Shown here: piece by piece, positions 1 to 8,243 of the stretch
Numbering within the stretch: the stretch's first letter is position 1
How the letters are laid out: the number at the start of each line of letters is the position of its first letter
DNA from: Bacteroidota bacterium
GTDB lineage: Bacteria; Bacteroidota; Bacteroidia; B-17B0; Aurantibacillaceae
DNA: 39,233 nucleotides
Assembly (NCBI GenBank): GCA_016185125.1
Contig: JACPOC010000003.1
Span: 1 to 39,233 of the forward strand
Direction of reading: 5' to 3'
The notes under the pieces: generated by a model
Told to the model about the DNA's origin: nothing
Seen by the model: only the letters and a program-made list of their open reading frames with translations
Databases searched by the model: none
Translations under genes and position numbers: made by a program

Positions 1-1
1 T

Positions 2-112
2 AAAATTTATATATTTGTGTACGGAAAAGAAAACCTGAGAAGACAGTGGTTGCTTTGCGACCCTGTTTTCAAAGGAAATAATTTAATTTTAACGACGAAA
101 TATTCTTTCTAG
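2..112 (+). CDS. C-terminal end of an unidentified protein (partial)
   Basis: An open frame enters from the left edge and ends at the TAG at 110-112. The 36 visible residues include VYGKENLRRQWLLCDPVFKG and end in TTKYSF. I do not recognise the family. The amino-acid composition (Lys, Asn, Ile, Leu) fits the neighbouring surface-glycan genes, and the same-strand gene cluster follows directly, so it is probably the 3' end of the gene preceding the glycosyltransferase cluster. A second short frame is also open here, so the reading frame itself is not certain. Confidence 0.45.
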   Translation, partial: KIYIFVYGKENLRRQWLLCDPVFKGNNLILTTKYSF

Positions 113-143
113 GGTTCTTTATTAATCATAGGAGGATATTCTT

Positions 144-833
144 TTGGTTCTTGGTAAAGATTCTCTTAAGTCTGAGTATGAAAAGCAGATAGTCAGGAAG
201 AGTATTTTTATCTCTGAATCTGAAAAATTTTCATTACGAAGATTACCCTTTGATAGTTTACTTTCGCATTATAAATACTATGCTCAAAAAAAGATAGATA
301 GCCATAAAGGACAGTCTTTATATAATAAGGATTCTTTTCAATGCAATGATTCTACACATAATTATATTGTTAATGATTTTAGTGGACACGAAAGTGATAC
401 GGGGTTTTTAAGCCCGGGTGTATTAGCCGGAATTCCAAGAAATTATTTTCAAATTTTTAATGATTCGCTTAAGGGTTCAACGAATGACTCCTTGTTTACC
501 TTTAGTTTTTGGATTAATGGGATTAGAGAGGATCAGCAGGTAAAGCAAGTAATTGCAATTGAAGGAAGTAATGAAGGGAAAATTTACAATGTTATTTACA
601 GTACCTTAGAGTCAAACATAAAGCAGTTGAATGGTAATTGGGCGCTTATAGAATGCAATTTTAAATTAAAGAATTCAAGGGATAAGATCAGAGTAGTTTT
701 GTGGGATCCGAAATTTGATAGCGACAGAAAAGATGTTATTGACGATGTTTTATTTAAGCCTGCGCTAACTTATGTTTATAGAATATTCCCTAAATTTATG
801 GTAATTAACAATTGTATCTATTACTATGATTAG
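144..833 (+). CDS. Unknown protein in a surface-glycan gene cluster
   Basis: I do not recognise this 229-residue protein. It has no obvious signal peptide or membrane segment. The first third is charged and helical; the middle and end (about residues 75-215) look beta-rich with aromatic and Asp/Asn-rich segments, as in carbohydrate-binding jelly-roll folds, but this is only an impression. No ATG precedes the body of the frame; a TTG at 144 with GGAGG at 131-135 is the best start. Such a ribosome-binding site is unusual here, and the frame is open back to 132, so the start is uncertain. The stop codon overlaps the start of the downstream glycosyltransferase by 8 bases, which suggests coupled translation and a role in the same glycan pathway. 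Confidence 0.6.
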   Translation: MVLGKDSLKSEYEKQIVRKSIFISESEKFSLRRLPFDSLLSHYKYYAQKKIDSHKGQSLYNKDSFQCNDSTHNYIVNDFSGHESDTGFLSPGVLAGIPRNYFQIFNDSLKGSTNDSLFTFSFWINGIREDQQVKQVIAIEGSNEGKIYNVIYSTLESNIKQLNGNWALIECNFKLKNSRDKIRVVLWDPKFDSDRKDVIDDVLFKPALTYVYRIFPKFMVINNCIYYYD

Positions 834-1548
834 TGTTATAATACCGGCATACAATTCATCTGAAGCATTAGATAAAAATTTATCCTATCTTCTTAATTAT
901 TTAAATAATAACAATACCGCTTTTGAAGTTATTGTTGTAGATGATGGTTCCACCGATAATGGTTCTACAAAAAATATTACAGAAAAACATAAATGTAAAT
1001 ACTTAACGTATCCTTCAAACAGAGGCAAAGGTGCTGCGGTGAGATACGGAATGCTAAATGCCTCAGGAGTTATAAAAATATTTACGGATGCAGATATTCC
1101 ATTTGAATCTGAGGCTTATGATTTAATTTTAAAATGTATCCTTGTTCAGGATTTTGATATTGTGATAGGCGATAGAACTTTAGAAAACTCCTTGTACTTT
1201 ACCGAAATTTCTAATGCAAGAAAGCTGGGCAGTGATTTTTATACTTTTTTTGTTGGACGAATTATTACTACCGGAATGTTTGACACCCAATGCGGTCTGA
1301 AGGCATTTAAAGGTGAAGTGGCCAACGATTTGTTCTCTGTTAGCAGGATCAATAGTTTTGCGTTTGACGTTGAAATAATTTATATAGCGTTAAAACGAAA
1401 TTATTCCATAAGAAAAATTCCTGTAAAGCTGCGAAGTCAGGAAGGAAGCAGTGTAAGTTTATTAAAGCACGCCCCCGGGATGTTAGTGGACTTGTTTAAA
1501 ATTAAATTAAACCATCTTAAAAAGTTATATCGTAGAAAAAATGAATAG
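826..1548 (+). CDS. Family 2 glycosyltransferase, dolichyl-phosphate glucosyltransferase-like
   Basis: This 240-residue protein begins directly with the GT-A fold strand MISVIIPAYN, followed by VVDDGSTD (residues 37-44), NRGKGAAVR (65-73), the metal-binding TDAD (87-90) and QCGLKAFK (155-162). This order is that of the GT2 subfamily of dolichyl/polyprenyl-phosphate glucosyl- and mannosyltransferases, which load a sugar onto a lipid phosphate on the cytoplasmic face of the membrane. There is no C-terminal membrane segment; the end is Lys/Arg-rich and could touch the membrane peripherally. It overlaps both neighbours by 8 bases, so the three genes are probably translated from one message. The donor and acceptor cannot be told from sequence. 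Confidence 0.88.
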   Translation: MISVIIPAYNSSEALDKNLSYLLNYLNNNNTAFEVIVVDDGSTDNGSTKNITEKHKCKYLTYPSNRGKGAAVRYGMLNASGVIKIFTDADIPFESEAYDLILKCILVQDFDIVIGDRTLENSLYFTEISNARKLGSDFYTFFVGRIITTGMFDTQCGLKAFKGEVANDLFSVSRINSFAFDVEIIYIALKRNYSIRKIPVKLRSQEGSSVSLLKHAPGMLVDLFKIKLNHLKKLYRRKNE

Positions 1549-2239
1549 AAAACTGACCAACATCATTCGCTTTTGTATGGATGAATTAATTCCGCCGGTT
1601 ATACGCGATACCAAAGTATTCATGTATCCTTTTTATTATTTTGCTTACCGCGGAAGGAATTTAAAACAAGTGATGGAGTTTAAGAGTAAAGTGTATTCTT
1701 ATTCTGAAAAAGATTATTCTAATTTTTACAATAATCTGAATTCTATTTCGAGAAACAGAGCTACCGATATGAACAACGCCTGCATAGATTTTATAATTAA
1801 TAATGTAGATAAATCCGCTAAAACAGTTATAGACATTGGCTGCGGAAAAGGGCATTTGTTAAGTGTTCTAAAAAACAAACATCCTCAGCTGGAGCAATTC
1901 GGATTTGATATTAAAAACCCTGAGGGCAATGAGCCTTTTAAGTATGTAAAAGGAAATATAGAGAGTTTACCTTTTAAGGATAAGCAATTTGATGTAGTTA
2001 CTTGTTGTCATACCATAGAACATTTAATTGATTTAGAACAATGCATTAAGGAATTAAAGCGAATCACAAAAAAGCAGTTATTCATCGTAACGCCTAAACA
2101 ACGCTATTTTTATTATACGTTAGATGAGCATGTCAATTTTTTTCCATTCAAAGAAAAACTTACTTCTTCTATCAAAGTAAAGAATAATACTTGCGAAAAA
2201 TTAGATGGGGATTGGGCTTTTTTAGGAACTTTTGAATAG
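1541..2239 (+). CDS. Class I SAM-dependent methyltransferase (type 11)
   Basis: This 232-residue protein has the SAM-binding motif VIDIGCGKGHL (residues 96-106), an acidic residue after strand 2 (FGFDIKN), and the motif with CCHTIEHLID after strand 4, typical of methyltransferase type 11 enzymes. The first 80 residues are an extra helical N-terminal part. It starts inside the end of the glycosyltransferase gene and is the last gene of the cluster; 20 bases later the convergent purQ gene ends. The substrate is probably a glycan or lipid-linked intermediate, inferred from context only. Confidence 0.85.
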   Translation: MNRKLTNIIRFCMDELIPPVIRDTKVFMYPFYYFAYRGRNLKQVMEFKSKVYSYSEKDYSNFYNNLNSISRNRATDMNNACIDFIINNVDKSAKTVIDIGCGKGHLLSVLKNKHPQLEQFGFDIKNPEGNEPFKYVKGNIESLPFKDKQFDVVTCCHTIEHLIDLEQCIKELKRITKKQLFIVTPKQRYFYYTLDEHVNFFPFKEKLTSSIKVKNNTCEKLDGDWAFLGTFE

Positions 2240-2259
2240 AAAAACGCGAGCTTAAAAAA

Positions 2260-2952
2260 TCAAGCCAATATCTGCTCTAAAATACTTTCAAATAAATATT
2301 TTCCGTCTTCGTTCCCTAACTCTTTATCTGAAGCCCTTTCAGGATGGGGCATCATGCCAAAAACATTTTTTCCGGAGTTGCAAACTCCTGCAATGGCATC
2401 AGTGGCGCCATTTGGATTTGAATCTTCAGTAATATTGCCTTTTTCATCGCAATATCTGAATAAGATCTGACCGTTATCATTCAGTTTTTTAATAGTATCA
2501 GCATCCGCGTAATATTTACCTTCGCCGTGTGCAATCGGAATTTTGAGTGCTTTATTTAAAGGAACTTTTGACGTTACTGTAGTTGTATTATTTTCAGCTT
2601 TAATAAAAACATTTTTGCAAATAAATTTGCGCGAAGTATTATGCAAAAGAGCCCCGGGTAATAAGCCTGCTTCACACAATATTTGAAATCCATTACATAC
2701 TCCAAAAACAAAACCGCCGTTATTTGCGTGCTCTATCACTTTTTCCATAATAGGAGAAAATTTAGCAATAGCGCCGCTGCGTAAATAATCTCCGTAAGAA
2801 AATCCACCGGGTATTATAATATGCGTGCAGTTTTCAAGGTCTGTATTTTTGTGCCAGAGTTTTACAGTGTTCTGTTTCATAATGTCTTTTAAAACATACA
2901 CCATATCCTCATCACAATTAGATCCCGGAAATACTACTACGCCAAATTTCAT
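2260..2952 (-). CDS. purQ: Phosphoribosylformylglycinamidine synthase, glutaminase subunit
   Basis: PurQ hydrolyses glutamine and passes ammonia to PurL, which converts FGAR to FGAM in step 4 of purine synthesis. The 230-residue length is normal. The class I amidotransferase features are all present: the oxyanion strand [17 protein letters not shown], the nucleophile Cys86 in GVCNGFQIL, and the His203/Glu205 pair in MMPHPERA. A separate PurQ implies the split PurS-PurL-PurQ complex rather than the long fused PurL; purS and purL are not in the window. A -7 type word lies just upstream. Confidence 0.97.
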   Translation of the reverse strand: MKFGVVVFPGSNCDEDMVYVLKDIMKQNTVKLWHKNTDLENCTHIIIPGGFSYGDYLRSGAIAKFSPIMEKVIEHANNGGFVFGVCNGFQILCEAGLLPGALLHNTSRKFICKNVFIKAENNTTTVTSKVPLNKALKIPIAHGEGKYYADADTIKKLNDNGQILFRYCDEKGNITEDSNPNGATDAIAGVCNSGKNVFGMMPHPERASDKELGNEDGKYLFESILEQILA

Positions 2953-2971
2953 TTTATTAATTATTAGATAA

Positions 2972-2979
2972 CAAAGTTA
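2972..2979 (-). promoter_or_regulatory. Predicted -7 element of the purQ promoter
   Basis: The minus strand reads TAACTTTG, a full match to the Bacteroidota -7 consensus TAnnTTTG, with its proximal end 19 bases before the purQ ATG. No TTTG is found at the expected -33 spacing, so the call rests on one box and position. Confidence 0.45.
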
Positions 2980-3021
2980 AAGAATTCATTTAAAAATATT
3001 TGAAAGGGTTTTAAACATTAA

Positions 3022-4566
3022 TTAAAACCAACTCTTTTTACCTTTACCGCCAAAGCCTAATACGCCCAGTAATCCCCGTGCAACTTCCCGCACCACCGTT
3101 CTTCCCACCTGCCTAACCATGGTGTTTTCGCTAACTTTTTCAAGGGTTGACTTTTTTTCTTTTTGTTTTTTTGATGTTGTTTTTTCAGCTACTTCTTCCT
3201 GTTCGGTACTTGCCTTATTGATTTTATCATTTAATATTTCGTAAGCACTTTCCCGGTCAATAATTTGGTTGTACTTAGCTGCTAAACTACTGGCGGCAAC
3301 ACTTTGATTTAATTCCTCCGAAGTTAAAATTCCAATCCTGCTCATAGGCGCACGTAAATGCACAGCGGCCAGTGGAGTAGGGGTGCCTTTTTCACTTAAA
3401 GCACTCACTAATGCCTGGCCAATACCAAGACTGGTTAGCAACTCATCGGTTTTATAAAATTCAGATATGGGATAATTTTCTGCTGTTTTTTTTATGGATT
3501 TGCGATCTTTTTCGGTAAACGCACGAAGGGCATGTTGTACTTTTAAACCTAACTGCGCCAATACAGAATCAGGAATATCATAAGGGTTTTGAGTAATAAA
3601 AAATATTCCTACGCCTTTTGAGCGGATAAGTTTTATAATCGTTTCGATTTGATCTAATAATGCTTTGGACGCTTCATTAAAAATTAAATGTGCTTCATCA
3701 ATAAAAATACAAAGCTTCGGTTTATCAAGGTCTCCGGCTTCGGGAAAAGAAGTATAGATTTCTGCAAGAAGACTCAACATAAAAGTTGAAAACAATTTGG
3801 GCTTATCCTGAATGTCTGAAAGCCTGATGATAGAAGCTAAGCCGCAACCTGTAGAATCTGTTTTTACAAGATCTGAAACTTCAAAACTTTTTTCACCGAA
3901 AAATAATTCAGCACCCTGACTTTCCAACTCAATAATCTTTCTTAAAATAGTAGAGGTGCTGGTAGTTGAAAGATTACCGTATAGTTTTTTTATTTCTTCT
4001 TTACCTTGATCTGTTGCAAATTGCAGAAGTTGTTTAAAATCCTTAAGATCGAGCAATGGTAATTTTTTATCATCGGCATACTTAAACAATACTGCTACAA
4101 TACCGGCTTGGGTATCGTTTAATTCTAGAATTTTTGAAAATAAAACGGGGCCAAATTCTGATACGGTGGCGCGCAACCTTGTCCCGGGCTCTTTGGATAA
4201 AGATAAAAATTCAGTTGGGGTTCCTTTGGAATTGTAAGAGATTCCTATTGACGCATGCCGTTCTTCTATTTTTGGATTTAAACTACCTGCTCTGGCAATC
4301 CCGCTTAAATCTCCTTTAACATCCATCAACAGAACAGGAATGCCTGCCGCGCACATATTCTCGGCAATTACTTGCAGAGTAACTGTTTTTCCGGTTCCTG
4401 TTGCGCCGGCAATTAAACCATGACGATTAAGCGTTTTTAAGGGAAGTTTTATATGCACCTCCTTTTGTGGCACGCCATTCAACATGGCAGCGCCGATAGT
4501 GATTGAATTTCCGGTGCTGTTATATCCCGAAAGAAGTTGTTCTTTAAATAAAGCTGTTTTATCCAT
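3022..4566 (-). CDS. HerA-like ATPase of the DUF853/YjgR family
   Basis: This 514-residue protein is a P-loop ATPase of the FtsK/HerA superfamily. Walker A is GATGTGKT (residues 54-61), the DUF853 signature MDVKGDLSG follows at 81-89, Walker B is CIFIDEAH (286-293), and a sensor-like FFITQNPYDIP segment comes after it. Residues 450-490 form a Lys/Glu-rich linker and the end is glycine-rich (GLLGVLGFGGKGKKSWF). The family is widespread but its job is poorly known; DNA translocation is inferred from the superfamily. The 3-hydroxyanthranilate dioxygenase gene ends 11 bases upstream on the same strand, so the two are probably co-transcribed. Confidence 0.9.
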   Translation of the reverse strand: MDKTALFKEQLLSGYNSTGNSITIGAAMLNGVPQKEVHIKLPLKTLNRHGLIAGATGTGKTVTLQVIAENMCAAGIPVLLMDVKGDLSGIARAGSLNPKIEERHASIGISYNSKGTPTEFLSLSKEPGTRLRATVSEFGPVLFSKILELNDTQAGIVAVLFKYADDKKLPLLDLKDFKQLLQFATDQGKEEIKKLYGNLSTTSTSTILRKIIELESQGAELFFGEKSFEVSDLVKTDSTGCGLASIIRLSDIQDKPKLFSTFMLSLLAEIYTSFPEAGDLDKPKLCIFIDEAHLIFNEASKALLDQIETIIKLIRSKGVGIFFITQNPYDIPDSVLAQLGLKVQHALRAFTEKDRKSIKKTAENYPISEFYKTDELLTSLGIGQALVSALSEKGTPTPLAAVHLRAPMSRIGILTSEELNQSVAASSLAAKYNQIIDRESAYEILNDKINKASTEQEEVAEKTTSKKQKEKKSTLEKVSENTMVRQVGRTVVREVARGLLGVLGFGGKGKKSWF

Positions 4567-4577
4567 ACCAGAAAAAT

Positions 4578-5099
4578 TTAACTGATCACCGGAGGGGGTT
4601 CCATCACATGATTACAAGACTTACAAGTTCTTAAATTTAGGTCGCCGTAAAATCGTTTAAATTCTGTTTGAAATTGTGTTTGAATATCGGTAAGATCAAA
4701 ATAGGCTTCGTGTAATTTATTATTGCATTTTTCGCAATACCATTGCAGGCCGTCTTTTTCTCCGTCACGCCTTCTTCTTTCCATTACTAATCCTATTGTA
4801 TTAGGGCCACGTTTTGGATTGTGCGGAACTTTTGCGGGGAGTAAAAAAATATCTCCTTCATTAATTTCTACCTCTACTGCTTTTCCATTTTCCTGAATTT
4901 GCACTTTAATGTTGCCTTCCAGTTGATAAAAAAACTCTTCGCTTTCGTTGAAGTGATAATCTTTTCGTGAGTTAGGGCCTCCCACCACCATTACAATAAA
5001 TTCTGCATCCTTGAAAACAACTTTATTATTTACAGGAGGCTTAAGGAGATGACGATTTTCATCGATCCATTTTTTGAAATTAAAAGGGCGTGTAATCAT
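4578..5099 (-). CDS. 3-hydroxyanthranilate 3,4-dioxygenase
   Basis: This cupin enzyme opens the ring of 3-hydroxyanthranilate, giving aminocarboxymuconate semialdehyde, which cyclises to quinolinate (NAD synthesis) or is degraded. The 173-residue length is typical of bacterial enzymes. His49, Glu55 and His93 occupy the places of the catalytic Fe(II) ligands, with Arg45 as the substrate-binding arginine. Two CxxC pairs (Cys122/125 and Cys159/162) form the rubredoxin-like iron site seen in bacterial forms. No other kynurenine-pathway gene is present here; it leads a likely two-gene unit with the HerA-like ATPase. Confidence 0.93.
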   Translation of the reverse strand: MITRPFNFKKWIDENRHLLKPPVNNKVVFKDAEFIVMVVGGPNSRKDYHFNESEEFFYQLEGNIKVQIQENGKAVEVEINEGDIFLLPAKVPHNPKRGPNTIGLVMERRRRDGEKDGLQWYCEKCNNKLHEAYFDLTDIQTQFQTEFKRFYGDLNLRTCKSCNHVMEPPPVIS

Positions 5100-5250
5100 A
5101 CTTTAAATTTACAATTTATTCATTTACAATTCACGATTAGCTTTGAAATTTTAACTGTAATCTATTTGCAATTTAGTGATTTACAAATGACGCTTGAGTA
5201 CTCATTTCAATGGAAAATCTTCAATATAAAAATTGTAAATGAAAGTTAAA

Positions 5251-6243
5251 TTAAATTAAATTTTGATGCACGAGATACTCTGCTATCTGCACAGCGTTAG
5301 TAGCCGCACCTTTCCGAAGGTTATCTGCCACAATCCACATGTTTAAAGTTTTAGATTGAGATTCGTCTCTTCTGATCCTTCCTACAAAAACTTCATCCTT
5401 ATCATGGGCATGTAAAGGCATAGGATATATCTGGTTTTTTATATCATCCTGTAAAATAATTCCGGATGTGTTCTTTAAAAGTTCAAACACATCTTTTGTA
5501 TCAAAATCATTTTCAAACTCAATATTTACACTTTCGCTATGGCCGCCCATTACCGGAATTCGCACAGTAGTGGCGGTTAAAGAAATAGAATCATCGCCCA
5601 TTATTTTTTTAGTTTCGTTTACCATTTTCATTTCTTCTTTGGTATAACCGTTATCTAAAAAAACATCAATCTGAGGTATCACGTTTAAATCGATCTTGTA
5701 TTTGTAAGCCATGTCAGGGCTATGGCCGTCTTTCCGTTCATTCATTAACTGATCAACAGCTTTAACACCTGTTCCGGTAACGCTTTGATAAGTAGACACT
5801 ACAACGCGCTTAATTTTATATTTTAAATGGAGTGGATTTAAAACAACCACCATTTGAATAGTTGAGCAATTTGGGTTAGCAATGATCTTATCTGACTTTT
5901 GAAGTACATGTGCATTCACTTCGGGTACAATCAATTTTTTGGTAGGATCCATTCTCCAGGCCGACGAGTTGTCGATAACGGTTGTTCCTACTGCCGCGAA
6001 TTTTTCTGCCCATTCAAGAGAAGTAGTTCCACCCGCGGAAAATAAAGCGATGTGCGGCTTTTTGTCAATAGCCTGCTGCATGGAGTGAACTTTATATTTC
6101 TTTCCCTTAAAGCTTATTTCTTTTCCTATCGATCTTTCCGAAGCAACAGGTATTAATTCTGAAATATTAAAATTTCTTTCTGCAAGTACTTCCAGCATTT
6201 TTGTGCCTACTAAGCCTGTAGCTCCAACAACCGCAATTTTCAT
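5251..6243 (-). CDS. asd: Aspartate-semialdehyde dehydrogenase
   Basis: The enzyme reduces aspartyl-4-phosphate to aspartate semialdehyde, the branch point to lysine/diaminopimelate, threonine and methionine. The 330-residue protein begins with the NADP-binding motif VGATGLVGT; the catalytic Cys126 lies in NPNCSTIQM and the acid-base His235 in GGHSESVN. The length and the GATGLVG motif match the Gram-positive/Bacteroidota branch. It stands alone between a gene-free stretch of about 150 bases downstream and cvfB upstream. Confidence 0.96.
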   Translation of the reverse strand: MKIAVVGATGLVGTKMLEVLAERNFNISELIPVASERSIGKEISFKGKKYKVHSMQQAIDKKPHIALFSAGGTTSLEWAEKFAAVGTTVIDNSSAWRMDPTKKLIVPEVNAHVLQKSDKIIANPNCSTIQMVVVLNPLHLKYKIKRVVVSTYQSVTGTGVKAVDQLMNERKDGHSPDMAYKYKIDLNVIPQIDVFLDNGYTKEEMKMVNETKKIMGDDSISLTATTVRIPVMGGHSESVNIEFENDFDTKDVFELLKNTSGIILQDDIKNQIYPMPLHAHDKDEVFVGRIRRDESQSKTLNMWIVADNLRKGAATNAVQIAEYLVHQNLI

Positions 6244-6316
6244 AGTATAAATTTGGATTAAAATTAATGTTTTTTTAACACAGAGTTACAGTGAAGCTGA
6301 GCCTTCTTGAATTATT

Positions 6317-7183
6317 TTATTCAGCTTTATCGTTTTTTGGTCTGTCTTCTTCTTTCACCAGATAAACGCCATCATCTTTAATTAAAACTTTTCTATGTCT
6401 GTATAAAACGCCAATGCTTTTTTTAAAGGTTGCTTTACTCATTGCAAATTGTTTTGCTATTTCTTCGGGAGTACTTTTATCAGTTAGGTTTAAATAGCCG
6501 TTATTATGATCAAGATATTCAAGTATAATATCAGTGGATGAAAGCACATTTTGAAAGCCTGATTTCTGCAGACTAAGATCGATCAGATTATCCTGCCGGA
6601 TATTTTTAATGTATCCTTTTAATTCATCTCCAATCTGAATGTCTTTATAAATATCGTTGCGGTACATTAAGCCACGGTGCATGCGGTCGATTATACAGCT
6701 GAATCCCAAAGGAGATTCTTCAAAAACAATAAGATCAACTTCATCACCAACTTCAACCTGCAAATGTTCGTTACTAATAAAATTAGCAACTTTTGCGGAG
6801 GCAATTATGCGGTCAGTTTCTTCGTCCAAATAAATATAAACCACATAAGATTCGCCTTCCTGCATATCGTTTTTTTGCTCACGGTATGGTAAAAACAAAT
6901 CCTTTTCTAAACCCCAATCTAAAAATGCACCAACTTCTGTGATACTTGTAACTCTTAAAAACGCGAAGGAATAAATTTCAGCATAAGGAATTTGCGGAGT
7001 GGCAATTAATCGGTCTTCAGAATCTTTGTATATAAAAACTTCTATTTGATCTTTAACTTTATAGGAGGATTTAATGTATGAATTGGGTAAAAGCACCTCA
7101 TTTTTATCTTCGTCACCTAAATGCAAACCAACCGCCGTTTCCCGGAGTATGTTTAATGTATTTGTTTTTCCTATTTGAATCAT
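6317..7183 (-). CDS. CvfB-like S1 RNA-binding protein
   Basis: This 288-residue protein matches the CvfB/YitL family: repeated S1-type OB folds (one clear around residues 70-130 with SITEVGAFLDWG and DLFLPYREQ; another near 145-210) followed by a C-terminal winged helix (about 225-280, STPEEIAKQFAMSKATFK). CvfB binds RNA and affects virulence factor expression in Staphylococcus; its role in Bacteroidota is unknown. It is transcribed away from the EamA transporter gene, the two starts being 107 bases apart. Confidence 0.88.
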   Translation of the reverse strand: MIQIGKTNTLNILRETAVGLHLGDEDKNEVLLPNSYIKSSYKVKDQIEVFIYKDSEDRLIATPQIPYAEIYSFAFLRVTSITEVGAFLDWGLEKDLFLPYREQKNDMQEGESYVVYIYLDEETDRIIASAKVANFISNEHLQVEVGDEVDLIVFEESPLGFSCIIDRMHRGLMYRNDIYKDIQIGDELKGYIKNIRQDNLIDLSLQKSGFQNVLSSTDIILEYLDHNNGYLNLTDKSTPEEIAKQFAMSKATFKKSIGVLYRHRKVLIKDDGVYLVKEEDRPKNDKAE

Positions 7184-7275
7184 TGTATTAATTAAGGCAC
7201 GAAGATACTCTTAATTTTGAAGAGCTTTAGGAGTGAATTACTAATATGTGGTACTTAAATTAAAACTTATTACCT

Positions 7276-7283
7276 TAAATTTG
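7276..7283 (+). promoter_or_regulatory. Predicted -7 element, EamA transporter gene
   Basis: TAAATTTG matches TAnnTTTG and ends 7 bases before the ATG at 7291. Transcription would then start within a few bases of the ATG, giving an almost leaderless mRNA. No -33 TTTG is visible at the usual distance. Confidence 0.45.
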
Positions 7284-7290
7284 CGTCCTT

Positions 7291-8163
7291 ATGCAAAATA
7301 AAAAACTGGCTTGGTTTATTCTCATTCTTCTATCTTTAGTGTGGGGAAGTTCTTTTATATTGATGAAACGCGGACTCGAAGCTTTTGGCAGTACAGAAGT
7401 TGCTGCATTAAGAATTGGCATTGCTTTTGTTTTTCTGTCTCCACTTTTAATCAAACATTATAAAATTGATCTTAAAAAATATTGGCCCGGGTTAATTTTG
7501 ATGGGTGTTTTTGGCAATCTGATTCCCGCATTTTTATTTACAAAAGCCGAAACGGAGATCAGCAGCAGTTTAACAGGAATGCTGAATGCTTTAACTCCAC
7601 TTTTTACTATTATTATCGGAATTTTTTGGCTAAAATTGAAGCCAAGCGGAACCCAAATCTCAGGAATTATTATAGGGTTTATTTCCGCAGTAGCTCTGGT
7701 TTTTTTTGATACCAATAATGAACCTTCAAAAAACGCGCAATACGGTTTATTGGTGGTGGGTGCCACCTTATGTTATGCCATCAGTGTTACCGGAATTAAA
7801 AAATTTCTTGGAGATCTTAATTCTGTAACCGCAACGGTTTGGGCTTTCACGTTTACCGGACCGCTTGCATTATTGTACTTATTTGGTTTTACTGATTTTG
7901 CAGTACACATGAAAACCAGTCCGGTTGCCCTGCAATCTTTGGGTTATCTTTGTATTTTAGCCATTGTTGGCACCGCTTTATCTGTAATTTTATTTAATAT
8001 TCTTATAAAAAAAGCCGGGGCAGTTTTTGCCAGTACTTGCACTTATCTCATTCCAATTGTTGCAATTGGCTGGGGTTTAATGGATTACGAGATTGTGAAT
8101 TGGATTCAGATAATGAGCATTGTTGTAATTATTTTTAGCGTTTATCTCATAAATCGGCGATAA
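7291..8163 (+). CDS. EamA/DMT-family permease
   Basis: This 290-residue protein consists of ten predicted membrane helices arranged as two EamA repeats (about residues 8-140 and 150-288). The N-terminal signature LVWGSSFILMKRGL and the central ALTPLFTIIIG are those of the drug/metabolite exporter superfamily. Substrates of this family range from amino acids to nucleotides and cannot be predicted. It is a single-gene unit ahead of the rplU promoter. Confidence 0.9.
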   Translation: MQNKKLAWFILILLSLVWGSSFILMKRGLEAFGSTEVAALRIGIAFVFLSPLLIKHYKIDLKKYWPGLILMGVFGNLIPAFLFTKAETEISSSLTGMLNALTPLFTIIIGIFWLKLKPSGTQISGIIIGFISAVALVFFDTNNEPSKNAQYGLLVVGATLCYAISVTGIKKFLGDLNSVTATVWAFTFTGPLALLYLFGFTDFAVHMKTSPVALQSLGYLCILAIVGTALSVILFNILIKKAGAVFASTCTYLIPIVAIGWGLMDYEIVNWIQIMSIVVIIFSVYLINRR

Positions 8164-8165
8164 AA

Positions 8166-8196
8166 TTTGCTCATTTCTATTAAATACGTATATTTG
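8166..8196 (+). promoter_or_regulatory. Promoter of rplU-rpmA
   Basis: TTTG at 8166-8169 and TATATTTG at 8189-8196 are separated by exactly 19 bases, a complete match to the Bacteroidota sigma promoter (TTTG-N19-TAnnTTTG). The start codon lies 47 bases further on, so the leader is about 40 bases. This is the best promoter in the window. Confidence 0.75.
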
Positions 8197-8243
8197 CATC
8201 CCTTTTTAAAAGGAAATTATTAACAATTTAAATTTAACAGAGC

